Notes under the pieces: generated by a model | What the model was told of the DNA's origin: nothing | The model's input: only the letters and a program-made list of their open reading frames with translations | Databases searched by the model: none | Shown here: positions 6,109 through 14,720 of the stretch, one piece after another | Position numbering within the stretch: the stretch's first letter is position 1 | Layout: every line of letters starts with the position of its first letter | Source: a virus | Reading direction: 5' to 3' (one strand) | Length of the DNA: 20,107 nt | Virus record (IMG/VR): IMGVR_UViG_3300038424_000044 | Location: 1-20,107 of that record | Position numbers and translations under genes: made by a program

Positions 6109-8447
6109 TGTCAACAACTACTGATATAGGCGCAATCTCTGTATCGTTGCGTGCTGGTGGTGTGGCCAGTTTTTCTTCAGACATCGACAAAGCCTTTGCC
6201 AAGGCCAAAGACTCAGCCAAAGACTTCAAGTCCGCGATGCAGAGAGAAGTCAAAGAATCCAACGCTTCACTGGCATTGCTGGGCGAAGAGTTGGGTGTCC
6301 GTCTGCCGCGACACCTGCGTGGCTTCGTCAGCCAACTGCCCGGCGTTAGCAAGGCTATGTCCGCCGCGTTCGCTGGCGTTGCTGTCATTGCTATTGCCGA
6401 AGTGCTGGTCAAGGCTGCTGAGAAAGCATACGAACTAGCCAAAGCATTTGACATATCGGGTGAGGCTGCTAAAAAGAACGCTGACGCGTGGAAAACGTTG
6501 CAGACTAGCCAACTCAGGTCAAATGAACAAATTGAGTTAACCAATGCCAAGTTGGATGTTGAAATTGCCAAGTTGGAGCATAAACCCGTCAACAACTTAA
6601 AAGTTGCCCTGCTGGAAGCACAAATTGCCGCAGGGTCTCTTTATGAGAAATTACACAAAGCCAATCTTGAATCTATCAAGTTGCTGAAAGACAGCCAACC
6701 TAACTGGTTCATACGTTTACTTAGTGGCGGAGCCGCACAGACCAACACTGGAGTCACCGACATCTTAGAGGGGGCTAATAGTGCCACCGTTGGTGGGCAT
6801 GATGTAGGCATGCCAAAACAAGACCCATTAAAAGAGCAGCGTAACAACATTGATGTTACGATCACACGTCTCAAGACGTTACAACAGTCATGGAAGGATG
6901 CGAATCAGGCGGCTATCACATCACCCTCCGCTGGATCACCCGTCTACTCCGAAAGCCAATTAGACGCTCTCCAACAGGAAATATATCAAAAACAGGCGCA
7001 GCGGCGTGGTATTGACGATGAGATAGCGAATTCTGAAAAGCGAGCCACGGTTAATTCTCAGACCGCACTCAACGAAAACAGATCGGCGTTGGAGAAACTG
7101 GCGGAACAGTATCGGGAATTCCGTCTCGCAATGGCGGCGGCTGTAGACAAAATGTCTATCAAGCCAGAATCTAATGACTTCGTAGCCAAGGCAAGGGAAC
7201 TTCAGGCGAAAGCAACCGCTGAAATTAACAAAGCGTTTGAGAAGGAAGCAGAAAATCTGAATAAGGTTCATGCTTCCACCGCACAAGTTACCGCCGACCG
7301 TGAAAAAGCAATTGCCTCCGTCAACCGCATGACGGACGCTTTGATCCAACACAATGCACAACTGGCAATAGAAGAAACACACGCCTCTATCCTTAAACTA
7401 GCGGGCATTGAAACCACACCCAAGCAAGACACCCGAGCGGAGATGGCTGTTGGTATTTCCAACATCATTAATCCAAATTTCGTGCCAGCGATGCCAAAAC
7501 TGGTTGGCACTACACAAGAGCAGGAAATAGCGAAGTTCAATAACAACCTAAAAGAGCAGGCAGCGTTGCTGTCTAAGGTTGACGTAGCGGTTCTCACCAC
7601 GCAGGAAAAACTTAATGTCTACGCCGCTGAGTTACAAAGTCTTGGTAACAAGGGTGAAATTAGTTGGGAGCAGCAGACAAAGGCGTTGCAAGTCTACGCC
7701 GAAGAGTTGGAGAAGACCGAAAAACGGCACATGAACTCCGTTAGCGGGTTCTTCAACACCTTCGTTGACCAGTCACGGCAGTATGGCAAAGAAGCCGCAC
7801 AAACACTTGACCAAGCGTTTAGCGGGTTCAACGACAACCTAACCAAGATGCTGTTAGGTCAGAAGACCAGTTGGAAGTCGCTCTTCGATAGTCTTGCTGG
7901 CAGCACGATGAAGATAGGTTTGAAAGGTATTGAGGGGAACCTAATATCCAAAATCCCCGGTATGGGTGGGTTGAAGATGCCGCAAATGATTCAGGCATCA
8001 ACTGTCACGGTTACCGCTGCTTCTGTCAACGTCGGCGGTGGGCCAACTGGTGGTAGTGGCGCAGGTGGTTTAGCTGGTCTATTTGGGGATGGTGGTGCTG
8101 GTGGAGGATTAACGTCTGGTTTTAGCAGCATTGGAGACTTTGGTGCTGCCGCAGGTGGCGGAGACATTGACCCATATGGTATGACGCTGGTTGGCGAGAA
8201 AGGTCCCGAGCTTTTGACGGGTATGGCTGGTCATGTCCACAGCAACGCCGACACAAAGAAGATGTTGGGCGGTGGAGATACGCACAACTACAACTACACG
8301 ATTGACGCCCGTGACACCAATCCTGCGGACACTGAAATGCGGGTCAGAAAAGCCATAAAAGAATCACACATGACAGCGGTTCAGCAATCGTTAAGCGCGC
8401 ATAAGGAAATGCAGTCGCGCCGTCCAGCTAGTTCGTCCGGAAGGTAA
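6108..8447 (+). CDS. Tail tape measure protein
   Basis: This 779-aa protein is the longest candidate for the tail length ruler, which lies inside the tube and leaves with the DNA. It is helical throughout, with heptad-rich stretches at about residues 20-75 and 300-560 and one hydrophobic segment at about 84-103 (SAAFAGVAVIAIAEVLVKAA). The C-terminal region is typical: glycine-rich linkers at about 650-690, GMTLVGEKGPELLTG (a hallmark of tape measure C-termini), and the NYNYTIDARDTNPADTEMR-type strand and helix. The length-to-tail rule of about 0.15 nm per residue would give a tail near 115-120 nm. It starts one base inside the previous stop and ends two bases before the next gene. Confidence 0.9.
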   Translation: MSTTTDIGAISVSLRAGGVASFSSDIDKAFAKAKDSAKDFKSAMQREVKESNASLALLGEELGVRLPRHLRGFVSQLPGVSKAMSAAFAGVAVIAIAEVLVKAAEKAYELAKAFDISGEAAKKNADAWKTLQTSQLRSNEQIELTNAKLDVEIAKLEHKPVNNLKVALLEAQIAAGSLYEKLHKANLESIKLLKDSQPNWFIRLLSGGAAQTNTGVTDILEGANSATVGGHDVGMPKQDPLKEQRNNIDVTITRLKTLQQSWKDANQAAITSPSAGSPVYSESQLDALQQEIYQKQAQRRGIDDEIANSEKRATVNSQTALNENRSALEKLAEQYREFRLAMAAAVDKMSIKPESNDFVAKARELQAKATAEINKAFEKEAENLNKVHASTAQVTADREKAIASVNRMTDALIQHNAQLAIEETHASILKLAGIETTPKQDTRAEMAVGISNIINPNFVPAMPKLVGTTQEQEIAKFNNNLKEQAALLSKVDVAVLTTQEKLNVYAAELQSLGNKGEISWEQQTKALQVYAEELEKTEKRHMNSVSGFFNTFVDQSRQYGKEAAQTLDQAFSGFNDNLTKMLLGQKTSWKSLFDSLAGSTMKIGLKGIEGNLISKIPGMGGLKMPQMIQASTVTVTAASVNVGGGPTGGSGAGGLAGLFGDGGAGGGLTSGFSSIGDFGAAAGGGDIDPYGMTLVGEKGPELLTGMAGHVHSNADTKKMLGGGDTHNYNYTIDARDTNPADTEMRVRKAIKESHMTAVQQSLSAHKEMQSRRPASSSGR

Positions 8448-8449
8448 CT

Positions 8450-8725
8450 ATGGCTACTACAGTATCAGCTAGTTCGATACAAGACTGTTCTGGGAATCTG
8501 GTGAGCGGGACGATTAATTTTCAAGTTACTGCACCCTTTCAGTCTTCAGGATTTGTTGTTGAGGGCATTACGGCGGCGATCAGCAACGGTGCTGTATCGG
8601 TAAGCGTAGAGCCGGGCACTTACAACGTCGTCATAACCGACACGGTCACGGGCAACAGCGTGTCACTGAAAAACGTAGTCATTACATCGGGCGGTCTTAA
8701 TTTGGACACCTACAGCAGTTTTTAA
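8450..8725 (+). CDS. Small beta-rich tail protein, paralogous to the start of the next fibre
   Basis: This 91-aa protein starts two bases after the tape measure stop. It has SIQDCSGNLVSGTINFQVT at residues 9-27 and YNVVITDTVTGNSVSLKNVV plus GGLNLDTY near the end. These match residues 10-29 and 78-107 of the next protein (IQDASGNLLAHGEISFQPT; YTVTITDTTTGTNVVLVNVV; GGINFDAW). The pattern is that of a carboxypeptidase-regulatory or Ig-like beta-sandwich in which G-x-Y-x-V-x-I-x-D marks an edge strand. Such short domains attach fibres to tail tips in other phages; that role is inferred. I see no catalytic motif. Confidence 0.6.
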   Translation: MATTVSASSIQDCSGNLVSGTINFQVTAPFQSSGFVVEGITAAISNGAVSVSVEPGTYNVVITDTVTGNSVSLKNVVITSGGLNLDTYSSF

Positions 8726-8734
8726 GAGGCGGAT

Positions 8735-10438
8735 ATGAGTTGGGTAAACATCACAGGCACTAAAATTCAAGATGCATCAGGAAATTTGCTGGCACACGGG
8801 GAGATCAGCTTCCAGCCGACAGACGGAAAAGGCAACCCTATTCCCGCACTGGCGGCATCAGGCGGTCTCATGATTGAGGCTTCCTCGGCAGCGATCACGA
8901 CTGGCGTTATCGACAGCGGATACCATGTGTCGCCGTCCTCCACCTCTGCCCCAACCAATCTCAATTACACCGTCACGATTACGGACACGACCACTGGAAC
9001 CAATGTAGTCTTGGTAAACGTGGTTGTGCCCGATGGTGGTATCAACTTTGATGCTTGGGACCCGAGTATGAACTTGCCAGCCATTCCACAAGTGCTGGTG
9101 TCTCCCGTAGTAGGAACTTCACCCTTGCCTTCGGGTACAACGGCAACGACTAATGGGGTTGACGATAACACCGCCAAAGTGGCGACTGATGCTTTTGTGC
9201 TTGCCCAAGCGGCTTCGGCTAATCCATTAGTGGACGGAAGTGTGAGTGCGGGCACAAGCACACGATTTGCAAGAGCAGACCACGTTCACCCGATAATTTC
9301 AGCCTCGGCCCTGACCACAGGCAACCTGCCAATCGCCCAGATACCAACTGGCGGAAGTTCTACCACCTTTCTGCGTGGTGATAATGCGTGGGGGACGCCA
9401 TCTGGTGCGGGTAATGTCACGGGTCCGGGTAGCTCGGTAACTGGTGACTATGCCGTCTTCAGCAACACTACAGGTGAAGTGCTCGCCGACGGTGGTCAGC
9501 CCACCATGCGCAACCGCATCATCAACGGAGATATGCGGATTAACCAGAGAAATTCTGGTGCTTCACAGACGATTACGGCTGGTGCAGCTCTCGCTTATAC
9601 GGTAGATCGCTTCTATGCTTACTGCACGGGGGCGAATGTCACGGGACAACAGGTTGCGGGCAGCGCATCTTCACAGTATCGCTATCAGTTCACTGGCGCA
9701 GCAAGTGTTACAGCCATTGGATTCGCTACCAGACTAGAAGCGAACAACACTTACGATCTTAACAACACTTCAGCGATATTTTCAGTAGACTTAGCAAATT
9801 CCCTGTTAACCTCAGTGACGTGGAAAGCATATTACGCAACCACTGCTGACACATTCGGCACGCTGGCATCACCAACGAAAACGCAGATTGCCACAGGAAC
9901 GTTCACGGTATCAAGTGCGCTCGCTAGGTACAGCGCCAGCATCAACGTCCCGTCTGCCGCAACGACGGGCATTGAAGTAGTGTTCAGCGTGGGTGCGCAG
10001 ACCTCTGGCACCTGGACTATAGGCAACGTCCAGCTTGAAGCTGGCACCGTCGCCACTCCGTTTGAGCGCCGTCCTTATGGGTTGGAGTTGATGTTGTGCA
10101 AGCGTTACTTACCCTTGTGGACAGGGACAGGAGCCGACGATAGCTTGGGCTCGGGCCAAGCAGCTTCGGGAGGGCAAGCCTTTGTCGATTTCATATTCGA
10201 TGTTGTTCCCAGAGTCCCCCCAACAGGAGTTGCGACTACAACGCTAAGCACTTTGTCTCTTTGGAATGCCGCCGCCGGCGACGTGGCTGTCACAGGCTTG
10301 GGAATACATATAGCAGGATATCGCAGTGTGTCGCTCCAAGTGTTGGTCACGAGTGGCTTGGTTGCTGGCAATGCCACCAAGCTTGTGCAGGCAGGATCAA
10401 CACCGGCACAGATTTACTTTACCGGGTGTGAACTGTGA
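8735..10438 (+). CDS. Large tail fibre / receptor-binding protein
   Basis: This 567-aa protein has a modular fibre layout. Residues 1-108 form a beta domain shared with the preceding small protein. Residues about 163-186 (NPLVDGSVSAGTSTRFARAD, then HVHP) and 196-221 (GNLPIAQIPTGGSSTTFLRG, then DNAWGT) are shaft motifs widespread in phage fibres. From 258 on comes the tip: NRIINGDMRINQRNSG opens a carbohydrate-binding-like jelly roll, ending with IGNVQLEAGTVATPFERRPY (429-448) and ELMLCKRYLPLW, a signature of fibre C-termini in many proteobacterial phages. A further 100 residues follow that end. It has a ribosome site GAGG six bases before the ATG. It probably contacts a surface glycan; the ligand is unknown. 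Confidence 0.82.
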   Translation: MSWVNITGTKIQDASGNLLAHGEISFQPTDGKGNPIPALAASGGLMIEASSAAITTGVIDSGYHVSPSSTSAPTNLNYTVTITDTTTGTNVVLVNVVVPDGGINFDAWDPSMNLPAIPQVLVSPVVGTSPLPSGTTATTNGVDDNTAKVATDAFVLAQAASANPLVDGSVSAGTSTRFARADHVHPIISASALTTGNLPIAQIPTGGSSTTFLRGDNAWGTPSGAGNVTGPGSSVTGDYAVFSNTTGEVLADGGQPTMRNRIINGDMRINQRNSGASQTITAGAALAYTVDRFYAYCTGANVTGQQVAGSASSQYRYQFTGAASVTAIGFATRLEANNTYDLNNTSAIFSVDLANSLLTSVTWKAYYATTADTFGTLASPTKTQIATGTFTVSSALARYSASINVPSAATTGIEVVFSVGAQTSGTWTIGNVQLEAGTVATPFERRPYGLELMLCKRYLPLWTGTGADDSLGSGQAASGGQAFVDFIFDVVPRVPPTGVATTTLSTLSLWNAAAGDVAVTGLGIHIAGYRSVSLQVLVTSGLVAGNATKLVQAGSTPAQIYFTGCEL

Positions 10439-11067
10439 GCATCATCGGCACTTTCAACGGCTGGAATATTATCTCGATGCCGAGCTTGCCTGCATGGAAG
10501 CAATTGGACTTTACCGCCCACGATGCCGTAGCAGCAACTCATTCACCATTCACGTCACAAACCCAGATGCAATACTGGGTAGGGGGTGACTACTGGACAA
10601 TAAACGCAGCACTACCCTCAATGAAGAACGCAGACGCAGACGCTTGGGTGGCATTCTTGCTTGAATGCCGAGGCATACTGAACACATTTCAACTTGGTGA
10701 CCCGTCAAAGACTAAGCCGTCAGGGCGTCCACAGGGAACTCCCGTAGTCTTCGGCACGAACGCTGCTGGCACTACCATACTCAATACCTGTGGCTGGAAG
10801 CCGCTCTCCAATAACCTGCTTATGCCAAGAGACTATATCCAAATTGGATACCGTCTTTACAACGTGTTGAGCCCTGTAAATTCTGATTCTGGTGGTTATG
10901 CGGCGATTACGATTTGGCCCAGCTTGCGCGAAGTGGTGACAAATGGAACTGCTATGACATTCACCAATTGTAAGGGACTCTTCCATCTGGTGTCCAATGA
11001 CCGGGAGTACACATTCCGAGAAACCAAGATTGTAGGGCTTGCATTTAAAGCGGTCGAGGTCAGGTAA
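10435..11067 (+). CDS. Distal tail-like minor tail protein
   Basis: This 210-aa protein begins with GTG overlapping the fibre stop as GTGA. It follows a pattern I recognise from siphovirus tail-tip clusters: QMQYWVGGDYWTINAALPSM (residues 44-63), a helix with ADAWVAFLLECRG, FQLGDPSK, WKPLSNNLLMPRDYIQIGYR and LYNVLSPVNSDSGGYAAITI, then WPSLREVV. In relatives this gene lies directly upstream of the hub protein, the peptidase and the gpJ-like tip gene, as here, which is the lambda M/L-type position. A distal tail (Dit-like) ring role is inferred from order and length. No enzyme motif is visible. Confidence 0.65.
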   Translation: MSIIGTFNGWNIISMPSLPAWKQLDFTAHDAVAATHSPFTSQTQMQYWVGGDYWTINAALPSMKNADADAWVAFLLECRGILNTFQLGDPSKTKPSGRPQGTPVVFGTNAAGTTILNTCGWKPLSNNLLMPRDYIQIGYRLYNVLSPVNSDSGGYAAITIWPSLREVVTNGTAMTFTNCKGLFHLVSNDREYTFRETKIVGLAFKAVEVR

Positions 11068-11071
11068 TCAT

Positions 11072-11632
11072 ATGTCACGTAATCTTGATTCAACGACTGC
11101 CAATATTTTGAAAAATAACGTTGTCTATCCTTGCTTCCTAGCGAAATTATTGTGGGCTACTGAGCAGGTTTACGTTTGGACAGGTGTAGGAACTCTGCTA
11201 TGGAACGACCATAACTATCTCGGGGTCGGCGTGTTTGGATCAATTTCCACGGTTGGAGAAACCAATACCGTAGAGGCACAAGGTATATCGATAACGCTAT
11301 CAGGCATACCAACTGATTTATTTACGACCAACATGACGGATTTGTCCAGCGGCGGGACCGCTTCCATTTATTTAGGATTTTTTAACAATACTGCCGGGGG
11401 TTTAATCGGCACCCCTATCCCCGTGTATATGGGCTTGCTGGATCAGCCAAGTATTGAAGTAGCCGGTGACAAAGTATCAATTACGATAGCTGTAGAGAAT
11501 CGGCTGACTGACCTTAACCGCAGCCGTGGCGGGCGGTATACAGACGCTGACCAACGCAGCAGGTATCCAAACGACGGCAGTTTCCGCTGGGTTCAATATT
11601 TGCAGGACACGAACATCAATTGGCACGGATAA
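11072..11632 (+). CDS. Minor tail protein / tail hub component
   Basis: This protein of 186 aa uses ATG 11072, seven bases after CAGG, rather than the in-frame TTG at 11039, which lies inside the upstream gene. The pattern is one seen in tail-tip clusters: PCFLAKLLWATEQVYVWTGV, a GVGVFGSISTVGETNTVEA-like stretch, GISITLSGIP, YLGFFNN, and the C-terminal RYTDADQRSRYPNDGSF followed by QDTNINW. The family resembles the DUF2163-type first half seen next to NlpC/P60 peptidases in gene transfer agent-like tails. It probably forms part of the hub under the tape measure. The next gene begins three bases after the stop. Confidence 0.65.
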   Translation: MSRNLDSTTANILKNNVVYPCFLAKLLWATEQVYVWTGVGTLLWNDHNYLGVGVFGSISTVGETNTVEAQGISITLSGIPTDLFTTNMTDLSSGGTASIYLGFFNNTAGGLIGTPIPVYMGLLDQPSIEVAGDKVSITIAVENRLTDLNRSRGGRYTDADQRSRYPNDGSFRWVQYLQDTNINWHG

Positions 11633-11635
11633 AAC

Positions 11636-12070
11636 ATGGTACAACGAGAACAAAATTGGGAAATGTTACTGCACAACTTTGTGGAGTCAAGAAAGAAGCA
11701 GCCATTTAAATATGGTATTAACGACTGCGCTCTGTTTGTGGCTGACGCCATTCAAGCAATGACTGGCACAGATGTAGCGGCAGACTTCCGTGGCAAGTAC
11801 ACCGACATGCTAAGTTCGCTGGCGATCATTAAGCAAGTGACGGGTGGCACGACCGTGGAAGACGTTGCTGTGTTTGAGTTCGCTAAGTCGGGCATTAAGG
11901 AGCTTTCAACAGTCAAGTTAGCCCAGCGTGGCGATGTAGTTTTATGCAATAACGAAGGCGCACCAGCGTTAGGTATAGTCTACCTTAATGGAATAGACGG
12001 TTTATTTGTGGGTACTGACGGATTATTCAAGGTAGCCGTGCTGGCTTGCCGCAGGGCATGGAGAGTGTAA
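11636..12070 (+). CDS. NlpC/P60-like (DUF6950-type) tail peptidase
   Basis: This 144-aa protein matches the short phage NlpC/P60-related pattern: W-x-x-LLHNF, then PFKYGINDCALFVADAIQAM (residues 23-42), where Cys30 is the likely nucleophile, TGTDVAADFRGKY, LAQRGDVVLC (117-126), GIVYLNG, and a terminal CRRAWRV. In the tail tip such proteins cut peptidoglycan peptides during DNA entry, like lambda gpK. Tyr148-type catalytic His is not obvious: the usual 'GH' after the GDVV strand reads GIVYLNG here. It may therefore be a divergent or inactive member. Order before a gpJ-like gene matches lambda K-I-J. Confidence 0.65.
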   Translation: MVQREQNWEMLLHNFVESRKKQPFKYGINDCALFVADAIQAMTGTDVAADFRGKYTDMLSSLAIIKQVTGGTTVEDVAVFEFAKSGIKELSTVKLAQRGDVVLCNNEGAPALGIVYLNGIDGLFVGTDGLFKVAVLACRRAWRV

Positions 12071-12071
12071 C

Positions 12072-14720
12072 GTGGCGAAAATAGCAATTGGGATGGCCCT
12101 TGTAGTGGGTACGGCGGTGGCGATGGAAGTGCCCGGAGTAAATGCTCTACTTCCGTCTATGCTTGCACATATGCTTCCGGCGATACTATCCATGGGGGGA
12201 GCCATGGTATTGTCTGGCATCGCGGATGAGCTGCGTGGCGGGCCCAGCAACTCGATGAGTGTGCGCTTACCTGCTGCGCCGCGCCAGACCATATACGGTC
12301 AGTGCCGGGTGTCAGGGTCTGTAGTGTATGAAAGTTGTTTGGGAAACCAACACCACCTGAATCAGATCATAGCGTGGGCAAGCCATCCTTGCTATTCAAT
12401 AGACAGTATCTATCTCGACGGTCGTCAATCAGATGTTCCCTTGCCTTCAGTCGGCACACCACAAGCAGGCGGACAAGACAGTGGTGGATCACGCACTGAT
12501 GACTGTGGAAATAGTTATAACTTTGGCGACAATCTTTGGATTTACTCAACCATTGGTAGTCCAGAAGGTTATTGGTTTCCACAACTGAGTGGTAGTTTGG
12601 GCAGTGACTATCACTGGGATAACACCTGCACGCTGAATAATATCTGTGCGTCTTACGTTAACTGTGGTTACAACTCTGGTGTGTATAGTGGTCCACCGGG
12701 CGTCAAGGCAACCATCCACGGTAAATATGATATCTACGACCCACGAACAGAGACTTATGGCTGGACGCAGAATGCTGCCTTGATTATCGCCGACGTTCTT
12801 TGTAACAAAGATTATGGGTTGGGATGCGATTATGCAACCGAGATAGATGAGGCACAATTAATTGCTGCCGCGAACCTATGCGATGAACAAGTCACTATTG
12901 CTGCTACTTATCAGTCGCCGCAAACATGGCGGTCTGGTTATGCGTATCAACTTGGAAATACAATCATCGATAGTAATGGATATTTACAAACTTGTATTGG
13001 TCAGAGCGGTGCTGATGTTCCTCCCACCAGCGGTGGATCACACCCCACTTGGAATGATGCCACGTCTGCAATCACATATGACCACGAGATCAATTGGCAG
13101 TGTGATGGTTACGCTGGTGTCAGTCCACCGACAACAGAATCAAGATACACCATCAACGGTTTCTTTGATTGGTCCCGAACTCCCGGTGACATTCTGGACG
13201 GAATGTTAATGTCTTGTGAAGGCAGGTTGACATACTCGGGCGGAGTCTGGAAGATTTTCCCGGCTGCGTGGTATGGGACGGGTTTGGAGTTCGATGAGAG
13301 TATGCTTACGGGGTCTATCAAATGGAGCCCGAAGAGAAAATATCGCGACTTAGTCAACGCCGTTAGAGGAACATTCATTTCCCCGGTCTATCCCTATGCC
13401 GTCGTGGGGTTTAACCAGGATCAAAAAGACCCCAACATTTTTTCCGGGGAATGGCAACCTGCTGATTTCCCAGAGTATGCACAAGACGCGTTGCATGGCT
13501 ATGCGTCAGACACTAACTTGGCGCAAGATGGAGGATACAAGCTGCATGTTGACCGGCGCTACCCATATGTTACAAGCGTTTCTACGGTGCAGCGGCTCGC
13601 AAAAATCTTCTTAATGCGTAATCGTCAGCAAGGTACAGGCACGCTGACGATGAATCTTGCTGCGTATCAAGCTCAACCGTCAGATGTGTTCCAGATGACC
13701 TCTGCGATCATGGGGTGGGATCACAAAAACCTGGAAGTGCAGAGTTTACGATTTATCCCATCTATTCCTGAAGATGAGAAGACAGGCCCGTCTTTGTCGG
13801 TGGAAATGGATGTATGCGAGAGTGATCCTTCGGTTTATTCATGGAGTGCGGTTGAGGAAATGGGAGTGGAGGACACTATCAGTCCCGTGGCATTGGATAG
13901 TCTTCAAGTGGATGCCCCCACCGGCCTGACGCTTACTTCAGGCTACAGCACGGCTGTAATCGGCGTTGATGGTGTGCTCACACCCCGGATACTGGCAACA
14001 TGGACGGAACCCGACGACCCGTTTATTACGACAGGCGGCTCCATTATTGTGCAGATGCAACAGGTGGGTGGTGCATGGTCAACCGTCGCTACCGTCAGCG
14101 GCACAACTGTGCAACTTTACATACCGGGTGTCGTGTGCGGGCAACAATACAATGTGTCTGTCGTGGCGGTTAGGTCTAACGGTGCTTACTCTGCTACAGA
14201 AGTGGTAGGCCCACTAACGGTGAGCACGACTTATAGCACAATAAATAGCAACGGCATACTGTCCAATATTCCCAGAAACACGACCAACAACCTGACATTG
14301 GACAGCGTAACGGCTACCACTTCAGTCACTGTGCGGCTCTATGGGCCGGGCGGTGTTGGGACGAGCGGAACCGTCTATCAGGGTTCAGATATTGAATACT
14401 CGCCAATAGGCCCGTGCACATGGACGGGGATGTTGCCAAACACTGGATATTATTGCTACTACAACCCACAAACCACACTCTTCTATCTTGTCACCAACGC
14501 TACAACGGCGGTAGATGATTTTTATATTCCGATTGGATCATTGTTGACGTGTAATTTGGCCGGCACTGGCGGCGTTATCGGTGGCGGAACAGGCGGCGGA
14601 ATTGGTGCTACGATGCCTTGTTATGCATCAGTATCTGGTGACAGTGGTGGCACTGACGGTGGTGGCGATGCCCCCAGTGGTGGTGACGCAGGTGGGAGCG
14701 GTGGCGGTGGCGGTGAATAA
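12072..14720 (+). CDS. Tail tip attachment protein, gpJ-like
   Basis: This 882-aa protein starts with GTG one base after the previous stop. Two hydrophobic stretches (residues 4-18, 33-50) are followed by RQTIYGQCRVSGSVVYESC (71-89), typical of the start of gpJ-like tip proteins. The Phage-tail_3-like core with SRTPGDILDGMLMSCEGRLT (368-387) and a DHKNLEVQSLRF-type strand follow. Residues about 286-350 are an inserted module (W-x-SGYAYQLGN, DSNGYLQTC, PTWND, INWQCDG) common in phage and bacterial surface proteins. Residues 613-720 resemble a fibronectin type III domain. Residues 831-882 are a glycine-rich tail. Thirteen cysteines lie between 78 and 382, unusual for a tail protein. It is the likely central fibre for host adsorption. 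Confidence 0.82.
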   Translation: MAKIAIGMALVVGTAVAMEVPGVNALLPSMLAHMLPAILSMGGAMVLSGIADELRGGPSNSMSVRLPAAPRQTIYGQCRVSGSVVYESCLGNQHHLNQIIAWASHPCYSIDSIYLDGRQSDVPLPSVGTPQAGGQDSGGSRTDDCGNSYNFGDNLWIYSTIGSPEGYWFPQLSGSLGSDYHWDNTCTLNNICASYVNCGYNSGVYSGPPGVKATIHGKYDIYDPRTETYGWTQNAALIIADVLCNKDYGLGCDYATEIDEAQLIAAANLCDEQVTIAATYQSPQTWRSGYAYQLGNTIIDSNGYLQTCIGQSGADVPPTSGGSHPTWNDATSAITYDHEINWQCDGYAGVSPPTTESRYTINGFFDWSRTPGDILDGMLMSCEGRLTYSGGVWKIFPAAWYGTGLEFDESMLTGSIKWSPKRKYRDLVNAVRGTFISPVYPYAVVGFNQDQKDPNIFSGEWQPADFPEYAQDALHGYASDTNLAQDGGYKLHVDRRYPYVTSVSTVQRLAKIFLMRNRQQGTGTLTMNLAAYQAQPSDVFQMTSAIMGWDHKNLEVQSLRFIPSIPEDEKTGPSLSVEMDVCESDPSVYSWSAVEEMGVEDTISPVALDSLQVDAPTGLTLTSGYSTAVIGVDGVLTPRILATWTEPDDPFITTGGSIIVQMQQVGGAWSTVATVSGTTVQLYIPGVVCGQQYNVSVVAVRSNGAYSATEVVGPLTVSTTYSTINSNGILSNIPRNTTNNLTLDSVTATTSVTVRLYGPGGVGTSGTVYQGSDIEYSPIGPCTWTGMLPNTGYYCYYNPQTTLFYLVTNATTAVDDFYIPIGSLLTCNLAGTGGVIGGGTGGGIGATMPCYASVSGDSGGTDGGGDAPSGGDAGGSGGGGGE

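Noticed and set aside
8735-10438. Diversity-generating retroelement acting on the fibre
   Set aside because: No reverse transcriptase, template repeat or adenine-biased variable repeat is visible in the window.
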